A DNA stretch of 64,000 nt from JAIEPW01 sp964471915 (GCA_964471915.1 CAYYID010000021.1:16741-80740); one strand, 5' to 3'. Counted from the first letter of the stretch, positions 52,997-62,000 are shown. The notes: a model not told the origin generated them from the sequence alone. Translations and numbers: made by a program.

Positions 52997-54148
52997 CTAA
53001 AACACGGCGCGCTGCTGCACCGCCGCCTTCGACGCCAGCGCGAACCGCGGCTCCGCCGGCAAGGATCCCGTGATCTGCCCGGCCAGGTACTCGCCGACCG
53101 CCGGACCATGCTTGAATCCGTGCCCGGAACCGCCCCCGGCGAGCCACACGTTCGGACACTCGGGGTGCAGATCCAACAAGAAGTCTCCGCTCGAGGTGTT
53201 CTCGTACTGGCACACCCGCGTCTCGACGACGGGCGCATCCGCCAGATCCGGGAAGCGGCGCCGCAGGAACTCCCGCACCGGACCGAGGGCGCCCGGCGTC
53301 AGTTGCCGGTCGCCGCGATCCGGATCGAAGCGCGGCCCGTGGACGTCGTTGGCGATCTTGAACCCGCGGCTTTCGAGGTCCGGCATGCCGTAGAAGGAAT
53401 CGGCGTCGATCCAGGTGGGCATGGCCGGTGGCGCAAACCGCGCGTCGCCTGGCGGCACGCCCACGAACACGATCTCCTGTCGCGTGACGAAAATCCGGTC
53501 GCCCAGCAGCGCCGGAAACACCTTGCCCAGCCACGGACCGCACGTATAGATGAACTGGCCGGCCGCGATGGTCTCGCCGCGGGCGGTCTTCACTCCGGTA
53601 ACCCGGCCGGTCGCCTCCGGCTCGCGGACCTCCGCAACCGCGAAGTCCAGACCACGGGAGCCCGCCTCGCGGACTACTTCGAACACGGCGCGGCGCGCCA
53701 TCAGGGACCCGCTGCCTGGTTCGAGAATCGCCTTGCGGATGTCGCCGCTCGCCATCTGCGGATAGCGGCCCGCGAGTTCCGCGGCGTCCAGCGTCTCGAA
53801 GGGAATGCCTACCCGCGTCATCGTCGCGGCCGATTTGTCGAGCCGCGCCGTGTCGCCGGACGCCATCCACAGGACGCCGGTCTCATGGAACAGCGGCTGT
53901 CCGCACCGCGCCGCCAGCGCCTTCCATGCGCTGAGGGACCGCAGCGACCAGCGCGTGTAGATCTCGTCATCGGCGTACGACATCCGGATGATGCGCGATT
54001 CGCCGCCGGAACTCGAGCGGTTGTGCGCCGCGCCGTAAGCGTCCACCAGGACGACCTTCAGGCCCGCCGCCGTCAGTGCATGGGCGGTCCACGCGCCGAA
54101 TACTCCCGTGCCGATCACCGCCACGTCGTAGGTCTTCTGGGTGCTCAT
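52997..54148 (-). CDS. FAD-dependent sarcosine/N-methyl-amino-acid oxidase (DAO family)
   Basis: 383 aa. The FAD-binding motif is VAVIGTGVFGAWTAHALTAAG at residues 9-29, followed by the MSOX-type RSSSGGESRIIRMSYADDEIYT segment. The Cys in ETRVCQYENTSSGDFLLD matches the one that binds FAD covalently in monomeric sarcosine oxidase and N-methyltryptophan oxidase. VWLAGGGSGHGFKHGPAVGEYLA closes the FAD site. It would demethylate a secondary N-methyl amino acid, giving formaldehyde and H2O2; the substrate is unresolved. Cytoplasmic. Its ATG overlaps the gpmI stop by 4 bp, an unusual coupling with a glycolytic gene. Confidence 0.92.
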   Translation of the reverse strand: MSTQKTYDVAVIGTGVFGAWTAHALTAAGLKVVLVDAYGAAHNRSSSGGESRIIRMSYADDEIYTRWSLRSLSAWKALAARCGQPLFHETGVLWMASGDTARLDKSAATMTRVGIPFETLDAAELAGRYPQMASGDIRKAILEPGSGSLMARRAVFEVVREAGSRGLDFAVAEVREPEATGRVTGVKTARGETIAAGQFIYTCGPWLGKVFPALLGDRIFVTRQEIVFVGVPPGDARFAPPAMPTWIDADSFYGMPDLESRGFKIANDVHGPRFDPDRGDRQLTPGALGPVREFLRRRFPDLADAPVVETRVCQYENTSSGDFLLDLHPECPNVWLAGGGSGHGFKHGPAVGEYLAGQITGSLPAEPRFALASKAAVQQRAVF

Positions 54149-55686
54149 GCTTTTCTCAGGCGCAGATCGCGGCCCGTCATCTCCTTCGGCTGCTCGACGC
54201 CCAGAATTCCGAGGATCGTCGGCGAAATGTCTTCCAGCGAGCCGCCGGCCCGGAGCTGGATGTCCTGCTCATTCACGTAAACAAACGGCACCGGGTTGGT
54301 GGTGTGGTACGTGTGCGGCCCGCCGGTGACGGGATCGATCATGGCCTCGGCATTCCCGTGGTCGGCGGTGATGATCCACGATCCGCCGTGCCGCCGCAGC
54401 GCGTCGTGGATCCGCCCGAGGCACGCGTCCACGGTCTCGACGGCTTTGATCGTCGGCGTGAGCTTGCCCGAGTGGCCGACCATATCCGCGTTGGCGAAGT
54501 TCATGACGATGACGTCGAAACCGCCCTGCTCGATCCCGCGGATCACGGTATCGGTGACGCCCGCGGCTGACATCTCGGGCTGCAGATCGTAAGTCGCCAC
54601 CTTCGGCGATGCGACCATCTCCCGCTCCTCGCCGGGATACGGCTTCTCGTTGCCGCCGTTGAAGAAGTAGGTCACGTGCGCGTACTTCTCGGTCTCAGCG
54701 ACGCGCAGGTTCTTCCAGCCGTGCGCAGCCATGACGTTGGCCAGGATGTTGTCCGGGTGCTCGCGCGGCAGCACGAAGGGGACGTCCAGCGTCTTGTCGT
54801 ACTGGGTCATGGTGACGAACTTCAGATTCTTCGGGCACAGCGCGCGCGCGGGTCGTTCGAGGGTCCGTGACGTCAGCGCCTCGGTCATCTCGCGGCCCCG
54901 GTCGGCGCGGTAGTTGAAGAACAGGCAGGCGTCCTCGTCGCGGATCAGGCCCACGGGCTGGTTGCGCGCGTCGACGATGGTCACCGGCTCCAGGAACTCG
55001 TCGGTTACTCCTTTTTCGTAGCTGCGCCGGACGGCGTCCGCGGCGTTCGTGGACTTCTCGCCGTTGCCGAGGACCATGGCGCCTAACGCCCGCTCGATCC
55101 GTTCCCACCGCTTGTCGCGATCCATGGCGTAGTAGCGCCCCGAGAGCGACGCGATCCGCCCCACGCCGATCTCACGGAGTTTCTGCTCGAGCTCGGCGAG
55201 GTAACCCGCGCCGGACTCGGGCGGGGTGTCGCGTCCGTCCAGAAACGCATGCACGCACACATCGGAGACGCCTTCGGCCTTTGCCATCTCGAGCGCGGCA
55301 TAGGCGTGGGTGAGCAGCGAGTGGACGCCGCCGTCCGAGCACAGCCCCATGATGTGCAGCCTCCGCGTGGCGGCATGCCGCATCAGGTCCTTCAAAAGCG
55401 GTTGGGAGAAGAACTCCCGGGTGGCGATCATCCGGTCGATCCGCGTCACGTCCATGTACAGGATCCGCCCGGCGCCGATGTTCAGGTGCCCCACCTCGCT
55501 GTTGCCCATCTGGCCTTCGGGTAGGCCGACATGGGGTCCGGAGGTGTGAACCAGGGTGTGCGGGTACTCGGCCAGCAGCCGGTCATAGTGCGGCTTGCGG
55601 GCCAGCGCGATGGCATTGCCGTCCACGGTGGGGGAATAGCCCCAGCCGTCGAGGATGGTGAGGACCAGGGGTTTCCGGTTCTTCAT
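54145..55686 (-). CDS. gpmI: 2,3-bisphosphoglycerate-independent phosphoglycerate mutase
   Basis: 513 aa, the normal length for cofactor-independent phosphoglycerate mutase (iPGM), interconverting 3- and 2-phosphoglycerate in glycolysis/gluconeogenesis. The first metal Asp is D13 in LTILDGWGYSP. The phospho-accepting Ser is S63 in EGQMGNSEVGHLNIGAGR. The inserted transferase domain has HAFLDGRDTPPESG and SLSGRYYAMDRDKRWERI. The metal site is completed by VMNFANADMVGHSG, ITADHGNAEAM and GPHTYHTTNPVPF. A TAAGCT box lies upstream of the ATG at 55686. It heads a tight operon with the FAD oxidase (4-bp overlap) and the bestrophin gene. Confidence 0.97.
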   Translation of the reverse strand: MKNRKPLVLTILDGWGYSPTVDGNAIALARKPHYDRLLAEYPHTLVHTSGPHVGLPEGQMGNSEVGHLNIGAGRILYMDVTRIDRMIATREFFSQPLLKDLMRHAATRRLHIMGLCSDGGVHSLLTHAYAALEMAKAEGVSDVCVHAFLDGRDTPPESGAGYLAELEQKLREIGVGRIASLSGRYYAMDRDKRWERIERALGAMVLGNGEKSTNAADAVRRSYEKGVTDEFLEPVTIVDARNQPVGLIRDEDACLFFNYRADRGREMTEALTSRTLERPARALCPKNLKFVTMTQYDKTLDVPFVLPREHPDNILANVMAAHGWKNLRVAETEKYAHVTYFFNGGNEKPYPGEEREMVASPKVATYDLQPEMSAAGVTDTVIRGIEQGGFDVIVMNFANADMVGHSGKLTPTIKAVETVDACLGRIHDALRRHGGSWIITADHGNAEAMIDPVTGGPHTYHTTNPVPFVYVNEQDIQLRAGGSLEDISPTILGILGVEQPKEMTGRDLRLRKA

Positions 55687-55894
55687 GGAATCTACAGCTT
55701 AGCGCGGGCCGGGGTGTGGCGCGCGTGCTACAGTGGGAAATCGGGTCCCGGGACCGGTCGACGGAGACCAACTCTTTCCGGATGATAGGGTTGGGAGCTT
55801 TTTCGAGGGCGCCGTTCAATGCCCGGAATCCCCGTCCAATGCGGAATGGCGACCCTTTAATCTTTCCCTCTGGCCGGTACTTCCGGGCATCGGT

Positions 55895-55900
55895 ATACTG
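55895..55900 (+). promoter_or_regulatory. -10 box (TATACT) for the radical SAM gene
   Basis: TATACT lies 64 bp before the ATG. The implied 5' leader of about 55-60 nt starts near the TAGTACTATC motif (55908-55917), which recurs upstream of the HTH gene at 58220-58229. No strong -35 was seen. Confidence 0.45.
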
Positions 55901-55964
55901 ACGCCTTAGTACTATCCGAGTTGTGTAGTTCCATAGGTCCCTAGGAGAGTCCAACCGAGCGCTT

Positions 55965-58106
55965 ATGCACAAGCCGATCAAATACGTGGAGAAAGCGGCA
56001 ACCGTGGCCGCCAACGCTGCCTGGCAGGTTTTCGACCGCCTGAACCAGATCAAGCAAAACCCGTCCTTCACGCCTAAGTGGTCCGAGAAGCCGCTGCTGA
56101 AGTCCTGGCAGAAGACCAAGCCGCCGCTCGGCTGGCCCCGGACGACCGACTCCCTGTGTCCCAAGTGCGTGCCGGAGATCCGGCAGCAAATCGTCGACGG
56201 CAAACTGCCGGTCGATATCCTCAAGAACGAAAAGGTCGGCGAGATCAAGGCGCAGGTGATCGAGCGCGACGGCAAGATCCTCATGGTGAAGGACTGCCCG
56301 ACGCACGGCCACTTCGAAGACCTGATGGCGATCGACGCCAAGTTCTTCAAGCACCTGGAAGAGAGCTTCCCGGGCCGCGACATCCGCGCGCACAACGACA
56401 AGAAGCTCCACAACCACGGCTCCTCGACGGTCACGCACGGCCGCGGCAGTGTTCTCACGGTCGACCTGACGAACCGCTGCAACATGATGTGCGACCCGTG
56501 CTTCATGGATGCCAACCAGGTCGGCTTCGTGCATGAGCTGACGTGGGAAGACATCAAGACGCTGCTGGACAACGCCATCTCGATCAAGCCGCGCCGCCAG
56601 ATGTCGGTGCAGTTTTCGGGCGGCGAGCCGACGCTGTCGCCGTACTTCCTGGACGCCTGCCGCTACTCGCGCAAGGTCGGCTACAACTCGGTGCAGGCCG
56701 CGACCAACGGCATTGAGTTCGCCAAGTCGGTGGAGTTCTCGCGCCAGGCCGCCGAAGCGGGCCTGCGCTACGCGTACCTGCAGTTCGACGGCATCGGCAA
56801 CGAAGCCAACTCGCACCGCGCCGTCGGCAACCTGTTTGACGTGAAGCTGAAGGCGATCGAGAACCTGTGGAACGCCGGCGTCGACATCGTGCCCGTGACG
56901 ACCATCATCAACGGCGTCAACAACGAGCAGGTGGGCCGCATCATCCAGTTCGCCCTCGACAACCCGAAGAAGATCAGCTTCCTCAGCTTCCAGCCGGTGT
57001 CGTTCACGGGCCGCGACGAAGCGGTTACCGATGAGCGCCGCCACGCGCAGCGCTACACGCTCAGCCACCTGGCGCACGACGTCAAGAACCAGGTGGGCGT
57101 CGGCGAGCCGGTGCGCGACTGGTTCCCGATCTCGTTCATTTCGACCTTCTCCGACTGGGCCGACCTGGTGCACGGTCCGCAGGCGGACTGGGGCCAGCTC
57201 TCCTGCGGCTGCCACCCGAACTGCGGTATCGGCATGGCCGTCATGGTGGACAAGGAAACCAAGGAGCGCGTCCCCGTGACGGCGTTCCTCAACGCCGACC
57301 AGCTCGCCAAGGACATCGCCCGCGTCAACGACGCGGCGCGCGGCAAGTGGCTGTCGGTGGCCGGCATGGGCCTGGCGCTGCTCCGCAACTACGATCCGTT
57401 CCAGTCGCCCACCCACTTCAAGATGGTCGACCTGATGAAGAAGTTCGACAAGACCTTCGGCGCCACCGGCAAGGACTACGGCAAAGTCTCCGGCGACCGC
57501 ACCGCGCAGGACATCGAGAAGCGCCGCAACGACCGCTGGAACTTCCTGTTCATCGCGGGCATGTGGTTCCAGGATCTGTTCAACTACGACTTCCGCCGCA
57601 CCGAGCAGTGCATCATCCCCTACGCGACCCAGGAAGGCGAAATCAGCTTCTGCGCCTACAACACCGGCGTGGGCTGGCGGAACATCATCGAGAAGATGCA
57701 CATGACCGCGACGCTCACCAAGTGGTACGACGAGCACGGCCGCCACGAGATCTTCGCCGGTAACAAGAGCGTGAACATGCACGATAAGGACCACTCGCTG
57801 GTGCTGATCGACGAGCATGTGCAGGCTAAGAAGCAGGACGACCTCGACAAGCTGGGCATCGCCAAGACGGCGCGCGACGAAAAGATCCGGGCGCGCGACG
57901 AGAAGCTGCGGCAGCAGAAGGAAAACGAGCGCATGGCGAAGCTGTACCGCCAGCACGTGCTGAAGGAAGCTCCGTCGAACGCTCCGGAACTGGTGAAGAT
58001 CGGCCTCGGCGCGCCGCTGGCGTCCGAGAAGCCGCTGCCGGTGGCTCCGAAGCCGGCCGAGACCAAGGTCGAGAAGCAGGAAGAAGTCGGCAGCTTCGGC
58101 GACTAA
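55965..58106 (+). CDS. Large radical SAM enzyme, tetraether/membrane-spanning lipid synthase-like (Tes/Mss type)
   Basis: 713 aa. An N-terminal iron-binding module has CPKC at C65/C68 and KDCPTHGHFEDL (C111), the spacing seen in Tes-type enzymes such as Methanocaldococcus MJ0619. The radical SAM cluster is C172-x3-C176-x2-C179 in LTNRCNMMCDPCFMDAN, with the SAM motif FSGGEPTLSP at 218-227. A further Cys cluster lies at C414/C416/C420 (LSCGCHPNCGIG), and more Cys in EQCIIPY and ISFCAYN. The C-terminal 110 residues are charged and probably helical (EKIRARDEKLRQQKENERM), an extension I cannot assign. Cytoplasmic, perhaps membrane-peripheral. The proposed role is joining two acyl chains into membrane-spanning iso-diabolic acid; other C-C-forming or methylating functions are possible. 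Confidence 0.8.
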   Translation: MHKPIKYVEKAATVAANAAWQVFDRLNQIKQNPSFTPKWSEKPLLKSWQKTKPPLGWPRTTDSLCPKCVPEIRQQIVDGKLPVDILKNEKVGEIKAQVIERDGKILMVKDCPTHGHFEDLMAIDAKFFKHLEESFPGRDIRAHNDKKLHNHGSSTVTHGRGSVLTVDLTNRCNMMCDPCFMDANQVGFVHELTWEDIKTLLDNAISIKPRRQMSVQFSGGEPTLSPYFLDACRYSRKVGYNSVQAATNGIEFAKSVEFSRQAAEAGLRYAYLQFDGIGNEANSHRAVGNLFDVKLKAIENLWNAGVDIVPVTTIINGVNNEQVGRIIQFALDNPKKISFLSFQPVSFTGRDEAVTDERRHAQRYTLSHLAHDVKNQVGVGEPVRDWFPISFISTFSDWADLVHGPQADWGQLSCGCHPNCGIGMAVMVDKETKERVPVTAFLNADQLAKDIARVNDAARGKWLSVAGMGLALLRNYDPFQSPTHFKMVDLMKKFDKTFGATGKDYGKVSGDRTAQDIEKRRNDRWNFLFIAGMWFQDLFNYDFRRTEQCIIPYATQEGEISFCAYNTGVGWRNIIEKMHMTATLTKWYDEHGRHEIFAGNKSVNMHDKDHSLVLIDEHVQAKKQDDLDKLGIAKTARDEKIRARDEKLRQQKENERMAKLYRQHVLKEAPSNAPELVKIGLGAPLASEKPLPVAPKPAETKVEKQEEVGSFGD

Positions 58107-58127
58107 GCCGCCCGATACCGATGGGAG

Positions 58128-58164
58128 AAACCGCCGGACCTTCGGGTCCGGCGGTTTCGTTTTT
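58128..58164 (+). terminator. Rho-independent terminator of the radical SAM gene
   Basis: A 13-bp perfect stem AAACCGCCGGACC / GGTCCGGCGGTTT closes on a TTCG tetraloop (58141-58144) and is followed by CGTTTTT. It lies 22 bp after the stop codon. This is the clearest intrinsic terminator in the window. Confidence 0.95.
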
Positions 58165-58245
58165 CGGCGGAGCGCTGATTCCAGGCCATTTACAGACGTT
58201 GACAAACCCAAAGAGTGCCTAGTACTATCAGGAGTACCGATAATT

Positions 58246-59106
58246 ATGGTTTACGATTTCGGTAATCAACCTAAGGTAACAACTGATCCGTTGGCTGTTG
58301 AGGCGCTGCATAGGTCCGAGCGGCGCCAGAAATGGGAGTGCCTCGTCCATCGGCGGATCAGGCAACTGGGGATTTCGATCCGCCAGGTAGAGCGGCTCAG
58401 CAACTTAAAGCATCCGAAAGTCGCAAGGATGATCAAAGGCCAGCTCGATCCAACCATCGATGAGTGCATTGCGATTGCGCGCGTGTTGCGGCTGCCGATA
58501 TCTGAGTGCGTCGGCCTGCTGTGGGATGTCGACGTGCGCGACCCAATTACGTCGTCGCCCGACAAGGCCCAAGACTGTGAATCCCTCGGTAGCGTCCAAC
58601 TCACCACGCCGCCGAACCGGCGGTATCAGGTCCTCTTCTCATCGTGTTTCGTTGCGACTCGAATCGGAATGTTTCCGCACTGGGACGTTCTATTCTCACT
58701 TTGTCCGGAGTCCTTGCGGCGGATCATAGGCCCCAGTAGACTTGAACGGCCCGTGGTGTTCCTGCCCGGCACGGTAGTCCTGGGATGTCCCAGAGACTCG
58801 TTCTTCTATCTTGAGGACTCAGCGCGACGCGGCGGCTACCCCCCGGGCGAGATCTCCAAGCCTCCGTCTATCCTGCAGCGGCGCGATGGCGTGTACGAGT
58901 GTTCAATATTGACTCGACTCGGTACAAGAATACGTGCCGTGAACCTCGCCACTCGCCTTGCCACAAGTTACCGCATGAATGATGTCGATATCATCGGCGA
59001 GTTGCGCGCCCATGCCGGTATCCACCTCAGAACGATTCAGGCGCTATCAACCGTCTCTAGGGCTCTTATCTTCTCCGAGATGGCACGGCAACGACCACAT
59101 CGCTGA
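58246..59106 (+). CDS. HTH-domain protein of unknown function (Xre-like)
   Basis: 286 aa. An Xre/Cro-like helix-turn-helix occupies about residues 30-95: LVHRRIRQLGISIRQVERLSNLKHPKVARMIKGQLDPTIDECIAIARVL. The C-terminal 180 residues are unfamiliar. They contain RYQVLFSSCFVATRIGMFPHWD, PVVFLPGTVVLGCPRDSFFYLEDSA and LTRLGTRIRAVNLATRLA, perhaps a ligand-sensing or cupin-like domain. Codon use is less GC-rich than in the flanking genes. A GTACT/AGTAC inverted repeat (58222-58237) overlaps AGGAG upstream of the ATG, a plausible autoregulatory operator. The gene overlaps the tail of the convergent membrane-protein gene by 41 bp. Confidence 0.75.
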   Translation: MVYDFGNQPKVTTDPLAVEALHRSERRQKWECLVHRRIRQLGISIRQVERLSNLKHPKVARMIKGQLDPTIDECIAIARVLRLPISECVGLLWDVDVRDPITSSPDKAQDCESLGSVQLTTPPNRRYQVLFSSCFVATRIGMFPHWDVLFSLCPESLRRIIGPSRLERPVVFLPGTVVLGCPRDSFFYLEDSARRGGYPPGEISKPPSILQRRDGVYECSILTRLGTRIRAVNLATRLATSYRMNDVDIIGELRAHAGIHLRTIQALSTVSRALIFSEMARQRPHR

Positions 59107-60559
59107 TCGATCCACGGAAATAGATCGAGAGCCCGAGTTCGTCGATGAGGTTCGCGTCTGCCCTTGCGTGGAGAACATAGACGTCGGCGTGCCCGACTTC
59201 TGAACGACTGCGAAAGTCTGGCATAGATTTCGGTCCCAAAGCGCGGCGATAGAAACTCAGGCAGGAGACGTATTTCCAATCCGCGGCCAAGATCCTCGCG
59301 CCCGCGCCATGTAGCTCCTGCACCGCAAGGTACGCCTGTCGTGTTTCGGCGTCATACTTCCACTCTTGAAAGTAGGTCAGGCGCAAGCACAAGAAGAACT
59401 GTACACAAAGCGCTATGGCGAGCGTTTGAGCCGCACTTCTCAGGAATCTCTGAGAACGGGAAAGCGCCGGTAGGTCGAGAACGAGAAAGATCAGAAGTGT
59501 GATCAGGGGCACGAAAAAAAGCGCTGTCCGATCCATTGGGAGGGGGAGGCCGAAGAACTTCCACGCAGCGACATGTGCGAACAGAGACAACGCGATCGAA
59601 GTTGCCAGAAAGCCAACGGCGGCCATCGGCCGGCGTTGGCCGAAGCGCCTCGGAACTCGTCTGCGGGCTACGAGAAGTACTGTCACCGACAGAACGAGCG
59701 CGAACGGGAGATGCTTGCCTAGGCGAGTGGCAAGGCCCATCCAAATCGGGTGAATGATGTATGGGTTCACCTCGAAGACTGAGTTTCGTGCCAGCGAAGT
59801 GATCATTTCTCCGACGGAGGAGGCACCGAACTCCAGATGACCTCTCGGCCACTGTAGAATCGAGGGTAGGAATGAAAAAGCGCTGATTCCAAAACCAGGA
59901 AGCACGATCGCGGCAAGATACGACGGCAGCCTAACCCACTCTCGCCGGCGAATCACGAATCGTAACATCCCTCCGGCCGTTACGGCCAAGGTGCTGACGA
60001 GCGCTAGCCCAAAGGCGAAGTTCGCCCAGAGGGCTAGAGCCCCGGCCGCCGACGCACCGGCCATCATTCGAAGTTTTGCGCCTTCCTGGAAGCGGCATCG
60101 GGCGATGCGGAAAGCGCTCAGACAATAGCCGAGCGTTAGCATCCAGAAACCAAGAGCGAGACTGTAACCTCGCGCCGCGACCAGATAATCTAGCACGAAG
60201 GGGTTCAGGAGGAGGCAGAACATGCACAGCGCGCGCGTTGATCGACGTCTCACGAATCGGCGGCAAACCGCGAACCCCGCCGCTGCGTACGTCAAGGCAC
60301 CGACGAAAGCTGGGGCGCGGATGCCAAACTCGGTGAGGCCAAAAACGATGATGCTCACCCGCATGAGCATTGAATTGAGCATGTGGTTGTTCGATGCCGC
60401 ATGCCAGTGCCCGGGGAGTGGCCGATCAACGAAGAAGAGGAAGGTGTCCGCTTCATCGATCGTTATTGACTGAGTCGCAGCCCGCAGGGCGACTATCGCA
60501 AGGACGACGGCGACGAAACCTAGCTCGGGAGAGAGCGCCGAAATCCGAAGGACTTTCAC
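59066..60559 (-). CDS. GT-C-like integral membrane protein (intact paralogue of the gene at 17050)
   Basis: 497 aa with about ten hydrophobic segments. The first periplasmic loop has QSITIDEADTFLFFVDRPLPG (D35-E36), then SNNHMLNSMLMRVSIIVFG and PFVLDYLVAARGYSLALGFWM, nearly identical in pattern to the frameshifted gene at 17050-18649. Later KFFGLPLPMDRTALFFVPLITLL and YFQEWKYDAETRQAYLAVQEL also correspond. The acidic pair in the first loop and the soluble tail are typical of GT-C glycosyltransferases that use lipid-linked sugars (PMT/ArnT-like), but no specific family was recognised. The A/T-richer sequence suggests different ancestry from the surrounding DNA. It is transcribed away from the terminator at 60578-60608. 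Confidence 0.8.
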   Translation of the reverse strand: MKVLRISALSPELGFVAVVLAIVALRAATQSITIDEADTFLFFVDRPLPGHWHAASNNHMLNSMLMRVSIIVFGLTEFGIRAPAFVGALTYAAAGFAVCRRFVRRRSTRALCMFCLLLNPFVLDYLVAARGYSLALGFWMLTLGYCLSAFRIARCRFQEGAKLRMMAGASAAGALALWANFAFGLALVSTLAVTAGGMLRFVIRRREWVRLPSYLAAIVLPGFGISAFSFLPSILQWPRGHLEFGASSVGEMITSLARNSVFEVNPYIIHPIWMGLATRLGKHLPFALVLSVTVLLVARRRVPRRFGQRRPMAAVGFLATSIALSLFAHVAAWKFFGLPLPMDRTALFFVPLITLLIFLVLDLPALSRSQRFLRSAAQTLAIALCVQFFLCLRLTYFQEWKYDAETRQAYLAVQELHGAGARILAADWKYVSCLSFYRRALGPKSMPDFRSRSEVGHADVYVLHARADANLIDELGLSIYFRGSISDVVVAVPSRRR

Positions 60560-60577
60560 GTTTTATGATCATAACGC

Positions 60578-60608
60578 AAAAGGGGCCGGGCACTACCTGC
60601 CCGACCCC
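60578..60608 (-). terminator. Terminator of the beta-helix gene (leftward)
   Basis: On the minus strand GGGGTCGGGCA pairs with TGCCCGGCCCC (one G-T pair) around a GGTAG loop and is followed by TTTT. It lies about 30 bp after the stop of the beta-helix gene and just before the start of the GT-C-like gene, separating the two leftward transcripts. Confidence 0.8.
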
Positions 60609-60638
60609 CTCCGACCGATCGGTCCAACGGTAAAGCCA

Positions 60639-62000
60639 CTACGGGCACACATTGTTGAAGGGGCCACCGTTGTAAGTCCCTGGATAAAGAATCCAGGGAG
60701 GCGGAGGAGAGGTCGGCCCCTCCCAGCCGGAAGTTCCGCAGATGTGGTGCGTGCCGGTCGGATCGAACCCGACAGCAAAGGAACCTGGCCCGTTAACGCC
60801 GACGGTATTGTAATCGAACCAGACGGCGTGGTTCACGTTGTTGCTCATGTACAGGCGCGTCAGTTTGATGCCTTCGACGTTGTACGGATGCCCATGCGCG
60901 GTTCCAAGCACAGTGATGCCGTGGTACCCGTTGTCCCGAATCGAACGTGGAGACTCCCCGGGGACCCACGGATTGTCAGTGGTGACAGTTATGTTCTTTG
61001 CAACGTTACCACCGCCGATACCCATTCCCCCAGATGAGTTTCTGAAAATCGAGTTGTTGTAAAGTCCGTGATTATATCCATTAACCTCCATTCCACCGGC
61101 AGGGTTAGGTTGTTGCACAAAGCATCCGTTTACCCAAGAACTCGCCCGCCAGTTGTTTCCGTCGATGGTGTTTGCCGCGACTGATACACCATTGGAGTAG
61201 CTCTGTGCAACGTCCGGTCCCTCCAGGTAGACCTGCCCTCCTCCGCCGGCGGGGTCTGACTGTTCGTAACGGTTGCTGAAAATGTCGTTGCCGTAAACGA
61301 ACTGGTGAGAACAGTAGGGTTCAGGAACGGAGCCGCCAGTTCCGCATCCGTGAACGGCAACTGCCGCCGTTCCGGAGTAGTAAATGTGTGAATAGTAAAC
61401 GCCGGCTTGATACCCCCGAAGGAGAACCCCAGAGCTCCTGGTGGCTCGGGAGGGAATGTGGCTCGTGTACTGATCGGTTCCGATGAAAACGTAGGACAGC
61501 GTCGACGCTTGCCCTCCAAGCTGAACGCCGTCCGCAGGAGCGTTGATCACGACGATGTCGTGGGCGGTCAACGTTCCTGTCGGCGATCCCGCGTGGTAAA
61601 GGCCGTCCGAGCCCAAGGCTCGCCAATCCAGTTCGGCCCACTCCCGGTTGGCGGGAAGGCAATTGAGGGCAGAACCGAAGTCCCATCTGCGTCCGTCGAG
61701 AGTCAAGTAGCGCATCGTTACGTTTGTGACGTACGGCGCGGGCATGATCATTTTCTGGAGCGTTGCCGCTGCCCGATAGACGGTTGTCGTCCCGAGACCC
61801 GACCCCTCGATCGTGATGTTGCTCCTCCCGACGACGATCGTATCCGTGAGGCCGAAACTTCCGGGATCGAGGGTGCACGTCGATCCGTAGCCCGCTCCCG
61901 CCGCGGAGACGCAGTCACGAAACTGCTGCAACGATAGTCCGTACACCGAGTTCGCTGCAGTCAAGCAGCTGAGCAGAATGACATTCAGTAGCGTTTTCAT
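60639..62000 (-). CDS. Secreted right-handed beta-helix protein (pectate-lyase-like fold)
   Basis: 453 aa with signal peptide MKTLLNVILLSCLTAANSVYG. The body is repetitive in the parallel beta-helix style: IVVGRSNITIEGSGLGTTTVYRA, VTMRYLTLDGRRWDFG, HDIVVINAPADGVQLGGQAS, NGVSVAANTIDGNNWRA, GLYNNSIFRNSSGGMGIGGG and YNVEGIKLTRLYMSNN. Several Cys pairs (CVSAAGAGYGSTC) suggest disulfides. It probably binds or cleaves polysaccharide outside the cell; catalytic residues are not identifiable. GGGAGGTGG precedes the ATG at 62000. The stop of the small exported gene is 1 bp upstream, so the two form an operon ended by the hairpin at 60578-60608. Codon use is A/T-richer than average. Confidence 0.82.
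   Translation of the reverse strand: MKTLLNVILLSCLTAANSVYGLSLQQFRDCVSAAGAGYGSTCTLDPGSFGLTDTIVVGRSNITIEGSGLGTTTVYRAAATLQKMIMPAPYVTNVTMRYLTLDGRRWDFGSALNCLPANREWAELDWRALGSDGLYHAGSPTGTLTAHDIVVINAPADGVQLGGQASTLSYVFIGTDQYTSHIPSRATRSSGVLLRGYQAGVYYSHIYYSGTAAVAVHGCGTGGSVPEPYCSHQFVYGNDIFSNRYEQSDPAGGGGQVYLEGPDVAQSYSNGVSVAANTIDGNNWRASSWVNGCFVQQPNPAGGMEVNGYNHGLYNNSIFRNSSGGMGIGGGNVAKNITVTTDNPWVPGESPRSIRDNGYHGITVLGTAHGHPYNVEGIKLTRLYMSNNVNHAVWFDYNTVGVNGPGSFAVGFDPTGTHHICGTSGWEGPTSPPPPWILYPGTYNGGPFNNVCP

Noticed and set aside
52986..53870. N-terminal extension of the bestrophin frame
   Set aside because: It overlaps the FAD oxidase gene out of frame; bestrophin similarity begins only at the ATG at 52985.
55941..58211. 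Antisense open frame of about 750 codons opposite the radical SAM gene
   Set aside because: It is a mirror of the real gene's codon bias and runs through the terminator hairpin and the promoter region; no recognisable motifs.
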